Source: Butyrivibrio hungatei NK4A153
GTDB lineage: Bacteria; Bacillota; Clostridia; Lachnospirales; Lachnospiraceae
Reading direction: 5' to 3'
Assembly: GCF_000424465.1 (NCBI RefSeq)
Contig: NZ_KE384199.1
Span: forward strand, 1 to 40,385
Length of the DNA: 40,385 bases
Below are positions 15,386 to 23,811 of the stretch, in pieces; position 1 is the stretch's first letter; every line of letters starts with the position of its first letter. The notes under the pieces were generated by a model that saw only the letters and a list, made by a program, of their open reading frames with translations, did not search any database and was not told where the DNA came from. The translations under genes and the position numbers were made by a program.

Positions 15386-18316
15386 ATGATCAGAAAAAAA
15401 CTAATCAAATCATTATCACTTGCCCTGGCAACGATGCTTGCAATCATGACGGTTGCCTGTGGTGCAAAAAAAGATAGCGTTTCAGATGCGGCGAATGCAG
15501 GAGTATCAACTACTGCCGAGGAAGACAAACTTTCTGACAGTCTTACAAAGAGCATCGGATCTTCTGACGATGCCGGAAAAGTTGAGACGGTATATGTGAG
15601 TGCAGATGCAAGCGGCGCCGCAAACGATATTATCGTAAGTGAGTGGCTCAAAAACGCAGGTGCTACGGCTGAACTTGCTGATAAGACTGAACTTAAGGAC
15701 ATTGTGAATGTCAAAGGCGATGAGACGTTCAAGGATAACGGCGACGGAACTTTGACATGGGAGGCCAAGGGCTCTGATATTTACTATCAGGGAGTTACGG
15801 ACAAAAAACTTCCCGTCAATATGAAGATTACTTATGCTCTTGACGGAAAAGAAGTAAAGCCCGAAGAACTTGCGGGAAAGAGCGGTAAGGTCACGATTCG
15901 TTTCGAGTATGAGAATACCGACAAGCAGACTGTAGATGTGGATGGAAAAGAGGTTGAGGTATTCACTCCTTTTGTAATGATGTCAGGAATGATCCTCGAT
16001 GGCGACAAGTTCTCAAATGTTGATATCTCAAACGGAAAGGTCATTTCGGACGGCGGAAACTACATCGTTATGGGAGTTGCGGTTCCGGGATTAAAAGACA
16101 GCCTTGATATATCAGAAGATAAGTGGGATGAGCTTGATGATGAGGATCTTGAGAAAAAACTTAGTAACAGTTTCGAGATAACGGCTGATACAACAGACTT
16201 TGAACTTGGTATGACTATGACAATGGCAAGTTCTGACGTTCTTTCAGATTTTGGTATGTCAGATCTTTCTAATTCAGACAAGATCGATGACCTCAAGGAT
16301 GACATGAATAAGTTAAACGACGGTTCGAATGATCTTGTTGACGGTTCCAAGGAACTTAAGAAAGGAACGGGCAAGCTCAGAGACGGAGTGTCGGATCTTT
16401 ATGACGGAACAAAGGAGTTTAAGGACGGAACGGCGGAATTAAAAGACGGCACAGGAAAACTTAGTGACGGAAGCAAGGAGTTCTACGACGGACTTGTTAA
16501 ATATACAAACGGTGCGCATGATCTTAGAAACGGAACGGCTGCTTTGGAAGAAGGCCTGAAATCTGCAAAAGATGGTTCATCTGCTCTCAGACAGGGAATG
16601 GAAGATGCAAATCTTGTTGATAATGCCAAGGCTCTTGCACAGGGAACTGAAGCGGTTAACGGCGGTGTAAAGCAGCTGGCTCAGATGGCTTCTTCTCTTT
16701 CAAGCCTTATGGCAGCTTCATCACAGCTTTCTTCAATAAAGAATGCTTATTCCGTTACGCAGGCTTATCTTATCGGAAGCAGAACCGATGCGACGGCAGC
16801 TGCTATCGCATGCCAGACCCTCGGCGTTGATAAGGCAAAGCTTGATGCAATTATAAATGTTGGAAAGACAGCTCTTTCACAGGTTAGTACAGGTAGCGTA
16901 CCAAATGAGCCTCACGACGCTGCGCTTGTTATGACAGTAGGTGGCGGTGAACTTACGGAGCCTGATGATGCGTCAAGGCAGGCATCTACTCCTGAACCTG
17001 CACAAACAGGAGATGATTCCGATAATAATTTAAGCGGTGGAGAGCCTTCTACAGGTACCACGGGTGAAAATGGTTCCGGTTCGGGAACGGACAATCCGGA
17101 TGGAGGAAGCCCGGCAACTACCGGAAATGGATCAGGGGCGACTGCTTCAGGTGCGCCTGCAACAGGAGGTTCCTCGGAAGGAACCGGCAATAACGGAGTG
17201 ACGGGTACAGGAAATCAAGGTGGAAGTACAGCTTCTACTTCAGAAAATGCAGGAAATCCTGCTGCAAGCACAGGCGGCTCAGGAAATCAGAGTGGAGCAA
17301 ATCAGGTTTCCGGTAACGGAAGTACAGCGGGAGCAACTCAGGGAGAAGTTCAACCTGTAAATGGTAATCCGACAGGGGGAGCAGATGCAGGAGGTGCAAA
17401 CGGTCAGAATAATGAAAGCATATCTGATCAGCTTCGAAGCAACAAGATGGCAGTAAGGCAGGGGCAGGGAATTAATTCTGCAATTTTGCTGGGAGGTGGA
17501 AATCCGAATCAGAACCAGAATTCTGAGAAGACATATACTCAGGCAGAACTTGATCAGAAAATTTCAGAAGCACTTCAGGCAAAAGATGCAGAACTGACCG
17601 CTACAAAAGCTGCTTTAGAGACTGCAATGGGTGCAATAAACACTGCAAAGCAGCAGACACCTATGATAGCCGCATATGCAGGATATCTTGCTCAGACTCA
17701 GGCAGTTCTTACATTTATAGAAAAAGCGCATCTTGATACGCTTATAAATCTTGACCCTGCAACTCTTCAGAAGATTGCTCAGCTTGATGCTCTTGTTGCG
17801 GGTGCGGATCAGGTTGCAAACGGAAATGCACAGCTGGCAGCAGGCATAGAGAAACTCTATGGCGGAACAGTTCAGCTCGATCAGGGACTTGGCAAGCTTA
17901 AGGACGGTTCTACAGAGCTTAGAAAAGGCGCTGATACATTGACGGATAATAATGCAACAATAGTTGACGGTGCATTCAAGCTTTACGACGGCGCTTGCAA
18001 GCTTGATGAAGGAGCAGGAAAGCTGGACGACGGAGCAGGAGAGCTCTACGACGGAGTAGGCAAATTGTACGACGGAACAGGCGAGCTTGATGACGGTGTT
18101 CAGGAGCTTGTTGACGGAGTTATTAAGTTTGATAAAGAAGGTATCAAGAAGATCTACGAAGCATTCGACGGCGATCTTTCTGATTTCTCCGACAGACTTT
18201 CAGCTATTGAGAAAGCCGGCGAGAACTACAGCACTTTCGGCGGCGCATCCGATGATACCGACAGCAGCGTGAAGTTCATCATCAAGACAGACGGTATCAA
18301 ATCCGAGAATGCGTGA
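15386..18316 (+). CDS. Large lipoprotein with two arrays of Leu-x-x-Gly heptads
   Basis: A 976-residue lipoprotein (lipobox MTVAC, C25). Residues of about 306-405 form 14 consecutive heptads of type L-x-D-G-x-x-x, and about 808-912 form 15 more. These match the xxxLxxG heptad pattern known from YhgE/Pip-type proteins. Between them are a helical segment, a Gly/Ser/Thr/Asn-rich linker (about 515-690), and a coiled-coil-like stretch (about 715-760). The N-terminal part (about 60-300) is globular and unrecognised. YhgE proteins have membrane domains; this one has only the lipid anchor. Ten bases separate it from the MMPL gene, so a joint export or envelope role is likely but unproven. A strong terminator follows. 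Confidence 0.82.
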   Translation: MIRKKLIKSLSLALATMLAIMTVACGAKKDSVSDAANAGVSTTAEEDKLSDSLTKSIGSSDDAGKVETVYVSADASGAANDIIVSEWLKNAGATAELADKTELKDIVNVKGDETFKDNGDGTLTWEAKGSDIYYQGVTDKKLPVNMKITYALDGKEVKPEELAGKSGKVTIRFEYENTDKQTVDVDGKEVEVFTPFVMMSGMILDGDKFSNVDISNGKVISDGGNYIVMGVAVPGLKDSLDISEDKWDELDDEDLEKKLSNSFEITADTTDFELGMTMTMASSDVLSDFGMSDLSNSDKIDDLKDDMNKLNDGSNDLVDGSKELKKGTGKLRDGVSDLYDGTKEFKDGTAELKDGTGKLSDGSKEFYDGLVKYTNGAHDLRNGTAALEEGLKSAKDGSSALRQGMEDANLVDNAKALAQGTEAVNGGVKQLAQMASSLSSLMAASSQLSSIKNAYSVTQAYLIGSRTDATAAAIACQTLGVDKAKLDAIINVGKTALSQVSTGSVPNEPHDAALVMTVGGGELTEPDDASRQASTPEPAQTGDDSDNNLSGGEPSTGTTGENGSGSGTDNPDGGSPATTGNGSGATASGAPATGGSSEGTGNNGVTGTGNQGGSTASTSENAGNPAASTGGSGNQSGANQVSGNGSTAGATQGEVQPVNGNPTGGADAGGANGQNNESISDQLRSNKMAVRQGQGINSAILLGGGNPNQNQNSEKTYTQAELDQKISEALQAKDAELTATKAALETAMGAINTAKQQTPMIAAYAGYLAQTQAVLTFIEKAHLDTLINLDPATLQKIAQLDALVAGADQVANGNAQLAAGIEKLYGGTVQLDQGLGKLKDGSTELRKGADTLTDNNATIVDGAFKLYDGACKLDEGAGKLDDGAGELYDGVGKLYDGTGELDDGVQELVDGVIKFDKEGIKKIYEAFDGDLSDFSDRLSAIEKAGENYSTFGGASDDTDSSVKFIIKTDGIKSENA

Positions 18317-18384
18317 TGTATACTTGATACATCGAGTATTCTTGTGTGAATATTTAGGCATTTATAACATGAAATTTATTGAGT

Positions 18385-18427
18385 ATGACCCTGCGGAGCA
18401 AAAATGCTCTGTAGGGTCATGTTTTTT
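18385..18427 (+). terminator. Terminator of the MMPL/lipoprotein operon (first array unit)
   Basis: ATGACCCTGCGGAGCA pairs with TGCTCTGTAGGGTCAT around a 4-base AAAA loop (18385-18420, a few wobbles), followed by GTTTTTT. It is the best preserved of four related hairpins. Confidence 0.88.
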
Positions 18428-18622
18428 ATGCTTGTTTAGGCAGTGTTTTACTGAAAGGCATGACTCTATAAGCAGAAAATGAGCTGTAGGGTCATATAAA
18501 TAAGCTCTCCAAGGGAATGTATTTGCTAAAAGGCATGACTCTACAGGCAAAAATGCACCATAGAGTCAATGCCAGAGCTACAAATCCATGACTCCAAAGA
18601 AGGAATCTGCCGCCAGAGTCAA
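18385..18622. repeat. Tandem array of four diverging 36-bp palindromes
   Basis: Hairpins occupy 18385-18420, 18460-18495, 18535-18569 and 18588-18622. Each begins ATGACYC and ends GRGTCA, with start-to-start steps of 75, 75 and 53 bases. The 9 bases before units 2 and 3 are also alike (CTGAAAGGC, CTAAAAGGC). Arms stay paired while the loop changes. A half unit (TGGAGTCA) may remain near 18670. Confidence 0.75.
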
Positions 18623-18766
18623 TGAAAGTGCCGCAAATCTCTGATCGCAACCGAAGAACTTGCCAATGGAGTCAAGAATCAAATTCCACACACAGATTTC
18701 AGCAAAAGCATGATATTTGCCCTATAAAAACAGAACACAGAAAAAACATGATTTCATAATATATAC

Positions 18767-18814
18767 GTCAATTATTTTGTGTATTGTATATATACGATAC
18801 ACAAAATAATTGAC
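18767..18814. repeat. 48-bp palindrome upstream of a lipoprotein gene
   Basis: Perfect 18-bp arms, GTCAATTATTTTGTGTAT (18767-18784) and its complement ATACACAAAATAATTGAC (18797-18814), enclose a 12-base centre that is itself nearly palindromic (GTATATATAC). It ends 18 bases before the start codon and leaves room only for the ribosome binding site. No T-run follows. It may be an operator, a cruciform or a 5' mRNA stem. Confidence 0.85.
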
Positions 18815-18832
18815 TGAAATGTGGAGGGAATT

Positions 18833-20407
18833 ATGAAAAAATGTAAATCAACAGCCATTTTGATGGCTTCAGCTATGATGCTTTCACTTGTAGGATGCAG
18901 CGGATCTAGTGATGCGGCTTCTTCAGGAAGCAGCGCTATGGAATTGACTGAGGCTGAACTTAGACAGGCAGCAAGAGAGGCAATGATTGCTTCTGAGGCG
19001 GCAGAAGCTTCATCAAGCGAGGATGCATCAGCGGCTTCATCATCAATAGATGCGGCTACGGCAGCTTCTTCCGATGTAGCAACAACAGCAACTTCAACCG
19101 AAGTAGCAGCTACAACATTGAATTCATCTGAGACATTAACAACTACAGGTACAGCAACTGCGACAACCACAAATGGCACAACTACTACCGGCGTAGCAAC
19201 GGCAACAACCCCTGACGCAGCTACTACAGGTTCATCTGCACCTACTGTTTCAACTACAGATTCAAACACAACTGCAACTACCGAAGCGGCAAATGCGATT
19301 CCTGCTAAGCTTGCAGATCATGAGTTTGTATATAACGGAAAAGTACACTCTGTTTTGAACAGCACAAATACTATAATGTCTAATCTCGGACAGTATCAGA
19401 GCAGAAACACATCTTGTCCTGAACAGCCTTTTTATTCCTATGATGGAGGAAACATTATTTTTATAACAGGTATCAAAGATGGAAACGAACTTCCTGTTGA
19501 TATCGCAGTTTATAAAAAAGGTATACTTACAGCACGTGGTGTCGGTGTAGGCTCAACATTGGCCGAAATAAACAATGCGTATAACGGATGCAATAAGAGT
19601 TCTTTTAGCTTGAATAAAGATTATGGTATATCAGTAAAGTTTGATGCATATACTTTATGTTTTTATTTCAATACCAAGAACGATACAGTAGTAAGCTATT
19701 CATATGATAATAACGATACTTTGTCAAAGATGTACCCTGTTAAGTCAAATATCGCGGATTCTACAAAGAATATAGTTGCGACCGGAAAAGCTCAGGCTAC
19801 TACATCAAGCTCAAATGCAACAACTGCTACAAATACAACAACATCAAACACAAATGCCAATGCAACACCTGCTGCAAACAACACAGCACCTGCGCAGACA
19901 ACTAATAACGCAGCTCCTGCACCTGCAGCAACTACAACTCAGAATAGCAGCAGCGTTTCTGAGGCTGAGATCATGTATAACGGCAAGAAACTTTCTATCC
20001 TTGACGGAGCGTCAACACTTATGGCTAACCTCGGTCAGTGTGAAAAGAAAGATACATCAACAGCTGATGAACCAAGATATGTTTATGATTCAAATAACAT
20101 AAACTTATACACATTTGTTAATAACGGCGAAGAGTTAACTTACGATCTTTGCATCTATAAGCAGGGCGCAAAGACATCTCGCAATGTCGGAGTTGGTGAT
20201 TCAAAAGATAGTATTATAGCTGCTTATGGTAGTCCTGCAGAGACATATAGTTTTTATCAGGGATATGGCTTCAAGTATAAGTTTGATACATTCACTTTAT
20301 ACTTTAATTTCGACACAAATACCGATAAGGTATATAATATTGCATACGGCAATAATGATACGATAAGAAAGAGACATGCCGCTCATCCTAATTATATTGG
20401 GGATTAA
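18833..20407 (+). CDS. Lipoprotein with two repeated domains and Ser/Thr-rich linkers
   Basis: The ATG at 18833 follows GGAGGGAATT and begins a clean signal with lipobox LVGC (C22). The 524-residue product has a long Ala/Ser/Thr linker (about 23-165). A first domain of about 125 residues contains FVYNGKVHSVLN, a VDIAVYKKG strand and a VGVGSTLAEINNAY motif. After a second low-complexity linker of about 50 residues comes a homologous second domain (IMYNGKKLSILD, YDLCIYKQG, VGVGDSKDSIIAAYG). The VGVG-[ST]-x-x-[ED]-I-x-x-AY element resembles turns in small beta-rich outer-surface domains. No function is recognised. The linkers suggest reach through the wall. Confidence 0.82.
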   Translation: MKKCKSTAILMASAMMLSLVGCSGSSDAASSGSSAMELTEAELRQAAREAMIASEAAEASSSEDASAASSSIDAATAASSDVATTATSTEVAATTLNSSETLTTTGTATATTTNGTTTTGVATATTPDAATTGSSAPTVSTTDSNTTATTEAANAIPAKLADHEFVYNGKVHSVLNSTNTIMSNLGQYQSRNTSCPEQPFYSYDGGNIIFITGIKDGNELPVDIAVYKKGILTARGVGVGSTLAEINNAYNGCNKSSFSLNKDYGISVKFDAYTLCFYFNTKNDTVVSYSYDNNDTLSKMYPVKSNIADSTKNIVATGKAQATTSSSNATTATNTTTSNTNANATPAANNTAPAQTTNNAAPAPAATTTQNSSSVSEAEIMYNGKKLSILDGASTLMANLGQCEKKDTSTADEPRYVYDSNNINLYTFVNNGEELTYDLCIYKQGAKTSRNVGVGDSKDSIIAAYGSPAETYSFYQGYGFKYKFDTFTLYFNFDTNTDKVYNIAYGNNDTIRKRHAAHPNYIGD

Positions 20408-20458
20408 AGGATAACAGGGTTTTATGAAAAGAGATTTTGGAAAGAGAGGAAAGGAACT

Positions 20459-21217
20459 ATGAAAATTAAAAGAGCATTGTTGATACTTACAACCGCGCTT
20501 GTTGTTACAGGATGTACACCGTCTTTAGAGGGCATTACTGAGGCTTTAGGCGGAAAAGAAGAAGCGTCTTCTGAGAAAATTACTGTTGAAGACGAGCCTT
20601 TGGTTGAGGAAACTACTGAGGAAGCAACAGATGCAGAATCTTCTACTGATGAAACAGCAGAGGCAGAAGGCGAGCTTGTATCTGATGAGGAACTTAGCAC
20701 ATTTACAAATATGTTTATTGATGTGAATAGCGATTGTTTTGGTTTCCTTTGGCCTGAATACAGCAGCCCTGAAGAAATCAAGTGGGATCAGGCTATAGGC
20801 TGTTATACTCCGGGACTTACAGCAGAAGATCTGACTGATGAAGAAAAGAAGGAGTTTTATGGCTTTACTGATATAGAAGGCGAGCTAGTAGATTCGGTGG
20901 TAAGAAAAAAGGATCTTACTAAGTATATCAAAGATCATACCGGACTTGATGTTACCATTGATGCGAAAGATGTTCCTTCATGGACATACAATGAGAAATA
21001 CGATGCATTCCTTATAGGTGAAAACCCGTGGGGACAGGATACACCTTTAGTTGAAGGTAAATTTGTGTCAGGAACTAAGTCAGGTGACACCTATACACTC
21101 AAATTCCAGCCCGGTAATGAAATGTTTGATGAATCTTGTAAGCAGCCTGAAAGAACCATCACATTTACTAAGTCCGGTGACAAACTTGTATTCAAGTCAA
21201 ACAAACTTGGAAAGTAA
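20459..21217 (+). CDS. Lipoprotein, first copy of a tandem paralogous pair
   Basis: A 252-residue lipoprotein with lipobox VVTGC (C19), an acidic Glu/Thr/Ser linker (about 35-80), and a folded domain from about 85 on (SDEELSTFTNMFIDVNSDCF, DHTGLDVTIDAKD, FVSGTKSGDTYTLKFQPGNE). AAAGGAACT precedes the ATG. The 21382 gene is a close paralog with the same order of elements and near-identical stretches in the 3' half, so they arose by local duplication. A terminator separates the two. No domain is recognised. Confidence 0.82.
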   Translation: MKIKRALLILTTALVVTGCTPSLEGITEALGGKEEASSEKITVEDEPLVEETTEEATDAESSTDETAEAEGELVSDEELSTFTNMFIDVNSDCFGFLWPEYSSPEEIKWDQAIGCYTPGLTAEDLTDEEKKEFYGFTDIEGELVDSVVRKKDLTKYIKDHTGLDVTIDAKDVPSWTYNEKYDAFLIGENPWGQDTPLVEGKFVSGTKSGDTYTLKFQPGNEMFDESCKQPERTITFTKSGDKLVFKSNKLGK

Positions 21218-21266
21218 TAAGAAAACGCTTATTTAATTAAGATTTTCTGATATGGAGAAAAATGCG

Positions 21267-21302
21267 CAGCTCATCTTATATTTATAAGGTGAGCTGTTTT
21301 TT
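21267..21302 (+). terminator. Terminator between the tandem lipoprotein paralogs
   Basis: CAGCTCATCTTATA (21267-21280) pairs with TATAAGGTGAGCTG (21283-21296) at 13 of 14 positions, and six T residues follow. The second paralog therefore needs its own promoter; TATAAT at 21327-21332 is a possible -10, without a convincing -35. Confidence 0.92.
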
Positions 21303-21381
21303 AACAGGCTGAACACATTTGATCTGTATAATAAAAGACACAGAGATTCCTAATACAAAAGAAAACGGAGAGAAAAGCAAA

Positions 21382-22173
21382 ATGAAAAGAAGAACTACAT
21401 TGTTGATACTCGCAACTGCTTTTGTTATATCCGCATGTACACCGATTCCATTGGAAGGCACTACTGAGACTTCAGGTGAAAAAGAAGAATCGGCATCTGA
21501 GGAAGTTACTGCTTCAGATGAATTTGCGTCTGATGAAACTACTGAGGAAACAACGGAAGCTTCAACTGATGAAACTGCTGAGGCAGAATCTTCTACTGAT
21601 GAAATTACAGAGGTAGAAGGCGAGCCTGTATCTGATGAGGAACTTAGCGATTTTACAAAGAGGTTTACTGCGACCTGTAGCGATTGTTTTGGCTTCCTTG
21701 GACCTGAATACAGTAGCCCTGAAGAAATCAAATGGGATCGGGTTATAGCTTACCGAGTTGAGGGTCTTACTGAAGATGAAGACAAACTTCCAGATGAAGA
21801 AAAGATAGAATTTTACGGTTCTACAGAGTTGGATCTTATTGTGGATACTGTGGTAAGAATGGATAAGCTCATTAAATATGCCAAAGATCATACCGGACTT
21901 GATATTAACATTGACCCGAAAGATTATCCTTTTTGGACATATAATGAGAAATATGATTCAATCCTTATAGGTTGTAATCCGTGGGGAGATGATTCGCCTT
22001 TATATGACGGTAAATTTGTGTCAGGAACTAAGTCAGGTGACACTTATACACTCAAATATCAGCCTAACAATGAAAACTGGGATGAAAAGTATAAGCAGCC
22101 TGAAAGAATCATCACATTCACTAAGTCCGGAGACAACCTAGTATTCAAGTCAAACAAATTCGGAAAGAAATAA
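21382..22173 (+). CDS. Lipoprotein, second copy of the tandem pair
   Basis: The start at 21382 gives a standard lipoprotein signal (lipobox ISAC, C19) and has GGAGAG upstream; an in-frame ATG 63 bases earlier would put charged residues before the signal. The 263-residue product parallels the 20459 gene: CTPIPLEG after the lipobox, a longer acidic repeat linker (TDETAEAESSTDEITEVEGE), then SDEELSDFTKRF and the same C-terminal domain ending in TFTKSGDNLVFKSNKFG. It begins an operon; the next gene starts 4 bases after its stop. Confidence 0.82.
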   Translation: MKRRTTLLILATAFVISACTPIPLEGTTETSGEKEESASEEVTASDEFASDETTEETTEASTDETAEAESSTDEITEVEGEPVSDEELSDFTKRFTATCSDCFGFLGPEYSSPEEIKWDRVIAYRVEGLTEDEDKLPDEEKIEFYGSTELDLIVDTVVRMDKLIKYAKDHTGLDINIDPKDYPFWTYNEKYDSILIGCNPWGDDSPLYDGKFVSGTKSGDTYTLKYQPNNENWDEKYKQPERIITFTKSGDNLVFKSNKFGKK

Positions 22174-22177
22174 GAAT

Positions 22178-23806
22178 ATGTGGATAAAAAATATACTTCC
22201 GTCATTGTTATGTCTTTTAACAGTGGCGGAATGTTTCGGTATAAATACAAAACAGGTTAAGGCGACGGAAGCTGAATCACACGCAGCCATATATGACAGG
22301 CTGCTTAAAAACGAAGAAAAAGTCCTTATAGATTGCAGCGGCGACGCGGAAGAGCTCTTTTCTTTTAAGAGGTATGCAGGGCAAGAACTCGTTTTGTCAG
22401 AGGTTATCAATAACATCGTTAATTGCTACTATACTGTGGATGAGTCAGCCGTAAGCCTCGGGGAAGTTGAATATGCATATCTTGACTGTGGGAAAGATGG
22501 CAACGATGAAATAGCTTTGAGAGTGGGCGTCCGGGGAGATTTTGAGCGGGAAATATATGTGATCATTGAGGAAATAGGCGGAAAGCTTAAAACGGTATAT
22601 TCCAATTTGGAATATTTTGAAAAGAAAATATGCATTAATGAGTATGGATATATTGAAAGCAAGGATAGCCCTTACTGTGAGAGTGTATGTAAGGAATATG
22701 TGGACGGGATGGGAAACTACCACTATATTGCCACTGAGAAGACAGATAGCGACAGGTTTCCGTACGGAAATTTGATCAGAAGGTCTGCAGAAAGAGAGAA
22801 TGAGCAGGATTATTTTTCTTTTGCAAAAACTGAGATTTATCCTGACAGATATGTTTTTGACAGCGCGGACTTAAACAATACTAAGAGTAATGAAATGGAT
22901 GATATTTGTTGCGGAAATCTGGTCGGACATATTAATTTTCCTAAATATTTAAAGAGCTCACCTTATGTTTTCAACGCTTCGGAAGATGCGGCTAATCATA
23001 CTATCTTCAAAGACAGTCGCGGAATAATTGAGTATACGGAATCACTTGGACTTAAGTTATACAGCCGTAAGGACTACGTGAAGATATTGGAGGCAAAAGA
23101 GAAGGAAAGCGGTCTTACAGATGAAATCAAGAACGGGCATTTATTGAATTGGAACAAGTTTGATTGCAGTTCTTTTTCTATGAATATCAGATCGATATCG
23201 GAAGATGGAGATTATTTGGCATATGATGCATTGATTAGCCGCTTAAAGAAAAACATAGAAGATGACAATTATAACGGACTAACACCGGAGCTGACGGGGC
23301 TTTCATACGTTTTGAGTTGGGAACTTGCTGACGATGATGTTACGGTTGGATATTTCATAAAAGATATAGATGGTGATGGAATTGACGAATTGTTTTTTGG
23401 AAGTTGCAGAAACGACGACAATGAGTATTATTCATCTCCGTTTGACTGTGTTATTTATGATATGTTTGCTATCAGAGGTGGCAAACTTACCCATGTTTTT
23501 TCCGGCGCGGAAAGAAGTCGCTATTATCTGTGTGAGAACGGTGCGATAGCAAATGAGGGTGCAAGTTCTGCATCTGAAACAGTATGGTCTTTTTACAAGT
23601 ATCATGAAGGAGAATTGGAACTGATAGAAGGGCTTTATACGCGCCTTGACAGTGAGCTTGTGACGCACATGTATTACAACGACGGTTCAAAGGAATCTGA
23701 AGTGGATGATTCAGTCGTGGGAATGTACTCTTTTGATTCTCCTGATTTTGCTAAGTACAAGTATCAAAAGATTGATTATATACCTATTATTGAGAAAGAG
23801 AAGTAG
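22178..23806 (+). CDS. Exported DxDxDG-domain protein with a damaged lipobox
   Basis: A 542-residue paralog of the next gene. Its signal aligns with that of the 23812 protein and keeps the cysteine at position 19, but the residue before it is Glu (VAEC instead of TAC), which should block lipoprotein processing; a VKA site a little downstream might allow SPase I cleavage. Shared blocks are YDRLLKNEEKVLIDCSGD near the start, EIKNGxxxxW in the middle, and the C-terminal domain with KDIDGDGIDELFFGS (D396 onward). The DxDxDG-x-[DE]-EL motif resembles calcium-binding EF-hand or FG-GAP-type loops. Function unknown. It is tightly packed between two lipoprotein genes. Confidence 0.8.
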   Translation: MWIKNILPSLLCLLTVAECFGINTKQVKATEAESHAAIYDRLLKNEEKVLIDCSGDAEELFSFKRYAGQELVLSEVINNIVNCYYTVDESAVSLGEVEYAYLDCGKDGNDEIALRVGVRGDFEREIYVIIEEIGGKLKTVYSNLEYFEKKICINEYGYIESKDSPYCESVCKEYVDGMGNYHYIATEKTDSDRFPYGNLIRRSAERENEQDYFSFAKTEIYPDRYVFDSADLNNTKSNEMDDICCGNLVGHINFPKYLKSSPYVFNASEDAANHTIFKDSRGIIEYTESLGLKLYSRKDYVKILEAKEKESGLTDEIKNGHLLNWNKFDCSSFSMNIRSISEDGDYLAYDALISRLKKNIEDDNYNGLTPELTGLSYVLSWELADDDVTVGYFIKDIDGDGIDELFFGSCRNDDNEYYSSPFDCVIYDMFAIRGGKLTHVFSGAERSRYYLCENGAIANEGASSASETVWSFYKYHEGELELIEGLYTRLDSELVTHMYYNDGSKESEVDDSVVGMYSFDSPDFAKYKYQKIDYIPIIEKEK

Positions 23807-23811
23807 ACAAG

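Larger units (their letters stand above)
18317..18832. other. Intergenic region with a palindrome array and a large palindrome
   Basis: Just over 500 bases without a credible gene. It holds the terminator of the preceding operon, which is also the first unit of a tandem hairpin array (18385-18622), then a less organised stretch, then a 48-bp palindrome (18767-18814) just ahead of the next gene. Confidence 0.7.

Noticed and set aside
18385..18622. CRISPR array (36-bp repeats, 39-bp spacers)
   Set aside because: The repeats diverge strongly in the middle, only the palindrome arms are kept, flanks of units 2 and 3 are alike, and there are no cas genes.
18772..19269. 165-residue reverse-strand frame with Val/Ala repeats
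   Set aside because: It is the antisense of the Ser/Thr-rich linker of the lipoprotein at 18833 and shows no start signal.
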